From: Acidobacteriaceae bacterium
GTDB taxonomy: Bacteria; Acidobacteriota; Terriglobia; Terriglobales; Acidobacteriaceae
DNA: 16,730 nt
Direction: 5' to 3'
Assembly: GCA_030039895.1 (NCBI GenBank)
Contig: JASHUR010000048.1
Span: 1 to 16,730 of the forward strand
How positions within the stretch are numbered: the stretch's first letter is position 1; every line of letters begins with the position of its first letter. The position numbers and the translations under genes were made by a program. This document shows positions 14,473 through 16,730 of this stretch, one piece after another. The notes under the pieces were generated by a model. The model did not search any database, was not told the origin of the DNA, and saw nothing but the letters and a program-made list of their open reading frames with translations.

Positions 14473-15584
14473 GATAACGTCTGCACTTCTACGGACAACA
14501 CCGCCGGCAGGTGCTCCGCGACCGTCTTCCAGCTATCGCCGCCATCCGAAGAGACGTATACCTGCCCGCCCGTCGTGCCAAAGTACACGCCGCACTCGTC
14601 CATCCGGTCCACCGCCATCGCATCCCTCAGCACGTTCACGTAACAGTCCTTCTGCGGAAGCCCCTTTGTCAGCGCCTCCCACTCATTGCCGCCCGTTTTG
14701 CTGCGATATACCCGCAGCGCTCCCTCCATCGGAAAATGTTCCGAGTCGCTCTTGATCGGCACCACATACAGCGTCTCCGGCTCATGCGCGTGCACATCGA
14801 TCACAAAACCGAAGTCCGTCGGCAGGTTCCCGCTCACCTCGGTCCAGTTATCGCCGGCGTCATCGCTGCGCATCACGTCCCAGTGCTTCTGCATAAACAG
14901 CACTCCCGGCCTCGACTCATGCATCGCAATGTGGTGCACGCAGTGCCCAACTTCCGCATTCGGGTCAGGAATGTACTGTGAGTGCAGACCCTTGTTGATC
15001 GGCTTCCACGTCTTGCCGCCGTCGTCTGTCCGGAAGGCCCCCGCTGCGGAAATCGCAATGTAAATCCGCTCCGGATCTTTAGGGTCCAGAATCACTGTAT
15101 GCAGACACATCCCGCCCGCGCCCGGCTGCCATTTCGGCCCTGTGCCGTGTTTACGCAATCCGCTCAGCTCCACCCAGTTCTGCCCGCCGTCCGTTGACTT
15201 GAATAGTGCTGCATCCTCAGCGCCAGCGAGCACCGTGTCAGCTTCAGTCAGTGACGGCTCCAGGTGCCACACCCGCTTGAACTCCCACGGATGCGGAGTC
15301 CCGTCGTACCACTGATGCGTGCCTGCCTCGCCCTCATAGGCAAACTTGTTCCCAATGGCTTCCCACGTTTTGCCGCCGTCGTCCGACCGTTGCATCACCT
15401 GCCCAAACCAGCCCGAAGTCTGTGACCCGTAAATCCGGTTAGGATTCACTTTTGATCCCTTCATGTGGTAGATCTCCCAGCCCGCAAAGTGCGGCCCGCT
15501 GATCTCCCACTTGTCTCGTTTTCCGTCCGCAGTCATCACAAACGCGCCCTTCCGCGTCCCCACCAGCAACCTCACCTTGCTCAT
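14469..15584 (-). CDS. cytoplasmic BNR/YCF48-like beta-propeller protein (exo-sialidase-like annotation)
   Basis: This 371-aa protein has no signal peptide and starts MSKVRLLVGTRKGAFVMTADG. At least six BNR/Asp-box motifs of the S-x-D-x-G-x-x-W type are visible (RSDDGGKTW, KSTDGGQNW, RTDDGGKTW, RSDDAGDNW, RSKTGGNEW and SSDGGDSW), spaced along the chain, so a six- or seven-bladed propeller is expected. Automatic tools often call such proteins exo-alpha-sialidase. The Asp boxes are structural, and the catalytic Arg triad and Tyr of sialidases are not evident, so I do not support that activity. The ribosome site AAGGAGAG precedes ATG 15584. The start overlaps the HxlR stop by 4 bp (ATGA) and the end overlaps the MoaD-like start, marking a tight operon. 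Confidence 0.87.
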   Translation of the reverse strand: MSKVRLLVGTRKGAFVMTADGKRDKWEISGPHFAGWEIYHMKGSKVNPNRIYGSQTSGWFGQVMQRSDDGGKTWEAIGNKFAYEGEAGTHQWYDGTPHPWEFKRVWHLEPSLTEADTVLAGAEDAALFKSTDGGQNWVELSGLRKHGTGPKWQPGAGGMCLHTVILDPKDPERIYIAISAAGAFRTDDGGKTWKPINKGLHSQYIPDPNAEVGHCVHHIAMHESRPGVLFMQKHWDVMRSDDAGDNWTEVSGNLPTDFGFVIDVHAHEPETLYVVPIKSDSEHFPMEGALRVYRSKTGGNEWEALTKGLPQKDCYVNVLRDAMAVDRMDECGVYFGTTGGQVYVSSDGGDSWKTVAEHLPAVLSVEVQTLS

Positions 15585-16087
15585 TCCGTCTCTCCTTTGC
15601 TACTGCGCTTCTTTACGACTCCAACCTTCACTTCGTTCCCTGCATTCTCGTTGAACGGCGGCAAAAACGGCACCGGATCACGCTCCCGCCATCGCCGCTT
15701 CACCTCTTCCACCACCGCCGCGCGGTTCGCCTCCATGTGCTGCATCACCTCGCACGGAGCCGCCGTCTCCTCCCATCGTGCCGCCCAGATCAGCAACTCC
15801 AGCATCACCGGAGCCAGCTCAATTCCCTTTTCCGTGAGCCGGTAGTACACCCTCCGCCCATCCTCAGGGTCGGGCTCCGTCATTACGATGCCGCTTTCCT
15901 GCAGCCTCGCCAGCCGGTTCGCAAGAATATTAGTCGCAATCCCTTCGCCCGACTCCTGAAATTCCTTGAATGTCTTGTAACCGCGCACCATCATGTCGCG
16001 AATCAGAAGCAGCGACCACCGATCCCCAAACCGTTCCAGCGACACATTCACTGGACATCCCGATCTCGGCTCATTTTCCCCCGACAT
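15581..16087 (-). CDS. HxlR-family winged-helix transcriptional regulator
   Basis: This 168-aa DNA-binding regulator opens with SGENEPRSGCPVNVSLERFGDRW, containing the conserved N-terminal Cys (Cys11 with an ATG 16087 start). That residue in YodB/HypR-type members senses oxidants or electrophiles. The winged helix follows (RGYKTFKEFQESGEGIATNILANRL, recognition region; then RLQESGIVMTEPDPEDGRRVYYRLTEKG). The C-terminal part is helical and likely dimerises. GTG 16102 is an alternative start; neither has a strong ribosome site. Its TGA overlaps the next gene start by 4 bp. A perfect palindrome lies 33 bp upstream of the start and is the probable autoregulatory operator. It heads the BNR, MoaD-like, DinB and VOC genes. 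Confidence 0.92.
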   Translation of the reverse strand: MSGENEPRSGCPVNVSLERFGDRWSLLLIRDMMVRGYKTFKEFQESGEGIATNILANRLARLQESGIVMTEPDPEDGRRVYYRLTEKGIELAPVMLELLIWAARWEETAAPCEVMQHMEANRAAVVEEVKRRWRERDPVPFLPPFNENAGNEVKVGVVKKRSSKGETE

Positions 16088-16120
16088 TTTCGCTTGCTTC
16101 ACTGCGACGCCAAATTACCA

Positions 16121-16149
16121 AATAAAACTTGCAAATTGCAAGTTTTATT
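16121..16149. promoter_or_regulatory. perfect 29-bp palindrome, candidate HxlR operator
   Basis: AATAAAACTTGCAA (16121-16134) and TTGCAAGTTTTATT (16136-16149) are exact reverse complements around a single central A (16135). Every one of the 14 positions pairs. Such length and perfection fit a dimeric winged-helix operator. It lies in the divergent region 33 bp from the HxlR start. On the minus strand it contains TTGCAA, which could serve as a -35 with TAATTT 18 bases on, so binding would block the promoter; that promoter call is tentative. Confidence 0.8.
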
Positions 16150-16389
16150 GTGAAATGACCTTTAATTTCCGTCTTAGGTGTGTGCCAGGAAATGATTGAC
16201 ACCGCTATCTGGTGCTGCCACAATTGGGCACTCAATCCGGATAAGCATTTCCAGGAATGACCTTCGCATAGTCGGTCCCGCTGAGCTGAAGCGACCCTCA
16301 GGAAGCCGCTCACTTGGGAACTCGGCTGGGTGTGGTTTGCCTGGGAATGCCCAAAAGCAGTGGAAGTTCTACCGGCGCAAGGAGAACGT
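16150..16389. promoter_or_regulatory. non-coding divergent region with a candidate promoter for the S53 gene
   Basis: No credible gene is seen in these 240 bp. With the operator segment they form the roughly 300-bp divergent region between HxlR and the S53 protease. TTGACA at 16196-16201 is a perfect -35, followed after exactly 17 bases by CACAAT (16219-16224), a 4-of-6 match to the -10 consensus, giving a + strand promoter and a leader of roughly 155-160 nt. No clear riboswitch or terminator is recognised in the leader. The assignment is by consensus only. Confidence 0.45.
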
Positions 16390-16730
16390 ATGTATCGGAG
16401 AACAGTTCGATTTCTGCTTACTCTTACGGCGATTCTGGCAGTCGGGTCCCTCGCCGCCAACGCTCAATATTTTGCCACCCGTCATGTACGGGATGCCGTC
16501 CGTAGCGGCCAGGCCGCCCTCGTCGGCCGCATGCCGGAAAGTCAGTCAATGACGCTCAACGTCGTCCTGCCTCTCACTAATCAGGCCGGCCTTAACGAGT
16601 TCCTTCGCGAACTCTATGATCCCAACAGCCCCACCTATCACCACTACCTCACCCCCACACAGTTCACCGCACTCTACGGGCCTAGCGTCGCCGACTACAA
16701 CGCGACCGTCGCTTATCTCAAGGCCAACGG
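16390..16730 (+). CDS. S53 (sedolisin/kumamolisin) protease, N-terminal part only
   Basis: The gene begins at ATG 16390 with AAGGAG at 16379-16384 and runs off the right edge, so only about 113 residues are visible. Residues 1-25 are a signal peptide (MYRRTVRFLLTLTAILAVGS, cleavage near ANAQ). Then comes the pro-kumamolisin activation domain, with LNVVLPLTNQAGLNEFLREL (about 56-75) and the hallmark DPNSPTYHHYLTPTQFTALY followed by GPSVADYNATVAYLK. The Ser-Glu-Asp catalytic part lies beyond the window. S53 proteases act best at acid pH in the cell exterior, and this prodomain keeps the enzyme inactive until export. It is divergent from the HxlR operon. Multiple S53 copies are common in Acidobacteriota. 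Confidence 0.88.
   Translation, partial: MYRRTVRFLLTLTAILAVGSLAANAQYFATRHVRDAVRSGQAALVGRMPESQSMTLNVVLPLTNQAGLNEFLRELYDPNSPTYHHYLTPTQFTALYGPSVADYNATVAYLKAN

Noticed and set aside
14469..15584. True sialidase activity for the BNR protein
   Set aside because: Asp boxes are structural and the catalytic Arg triad and Tyr are not evident; the protein also lacks an export signal.
16071..16460. 129-codon minus-strand frame covering the HxlR-S53 divergent region
   Set aside because: It runs through the palindrome and the candidate promoter, and has no domain or ribosome site.

Overview
The window looks like chromosomal DNA from an Acidobacteriota (Terriglobia-type) soil bacterium. The support is a GC-rich sequence with many secreted proteins, a bshC gene for bacillithiol synthesis, the start of an S53 (kumamolisin-type) protease, and frequent GTG or TTG starts. 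This placement rests on gene content and style only; there is no rRNA or other marker. No tRNA, IS element, integrase, CRISPR array or phage gene was seen.

Layout. Positions 1-1643 are minus strand: a truncated M20 metallopeptidase, a small membrane protein and a small single-CxxC protein. Position 1876-3498 (+) is a 14-TM-type DHA2 drug-efflux transporter. An unlisted 58-aa membrane miniprotein lies at 3537-3713 (-). Positions 7903-3904 (-) form a compact run: a Rossmann/DUF2520 dehydrogenase-like protein, bshC, and a secreted class-C beta-lactamase-fold serine hydrolase. Diverging from this run by only 40 bp is a Nudix hydrolase (ADP-ribose pyrophosphatase type), followed by a Tat-exported GH94-like carbohydrate-active protein. 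That second gene starts at TTG, and its Shine-Dalgarno is one arm of a perfect hairpin. Two tandem secreted paralogues of an unrecognised family follow, each with its own stem-loop or palindrome signals, ending at a bidirectional terminator at 13054-13083.

Positions 16087-13105 (-) form the most interesting unit. It appears to be a five-gene operon: HxlR regulator, BNR/beta-propeller protein, MoaD/ThiS-like beta-grasp protein, DinB-fold protein and VOC/PhnB-like protein. The first three genes overlap by 4 bp each, and a perfect 29-bp palindrome sits just upstream of the regulator. The beta-grasp protein carries six residues after its diglycine. The window ends in the signal peptide and prodomain of an S53 protease on the + strand.

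How they may work together (inference). HxlR proteins with a conserved N-terminal Cys often sense electrophiles or oxidants. DinB-fold proteins include bacillithiol S-transferases, and VOC proteins include thiol-dependent detoxification enzymes. With bshC about 7 kb away, a thiol/electrophile-stress theme is plausible but unproven. The rest is ordinary accessory metabolism: export, polysaccharide or peptide turnover, and nucleotide housecleaning.
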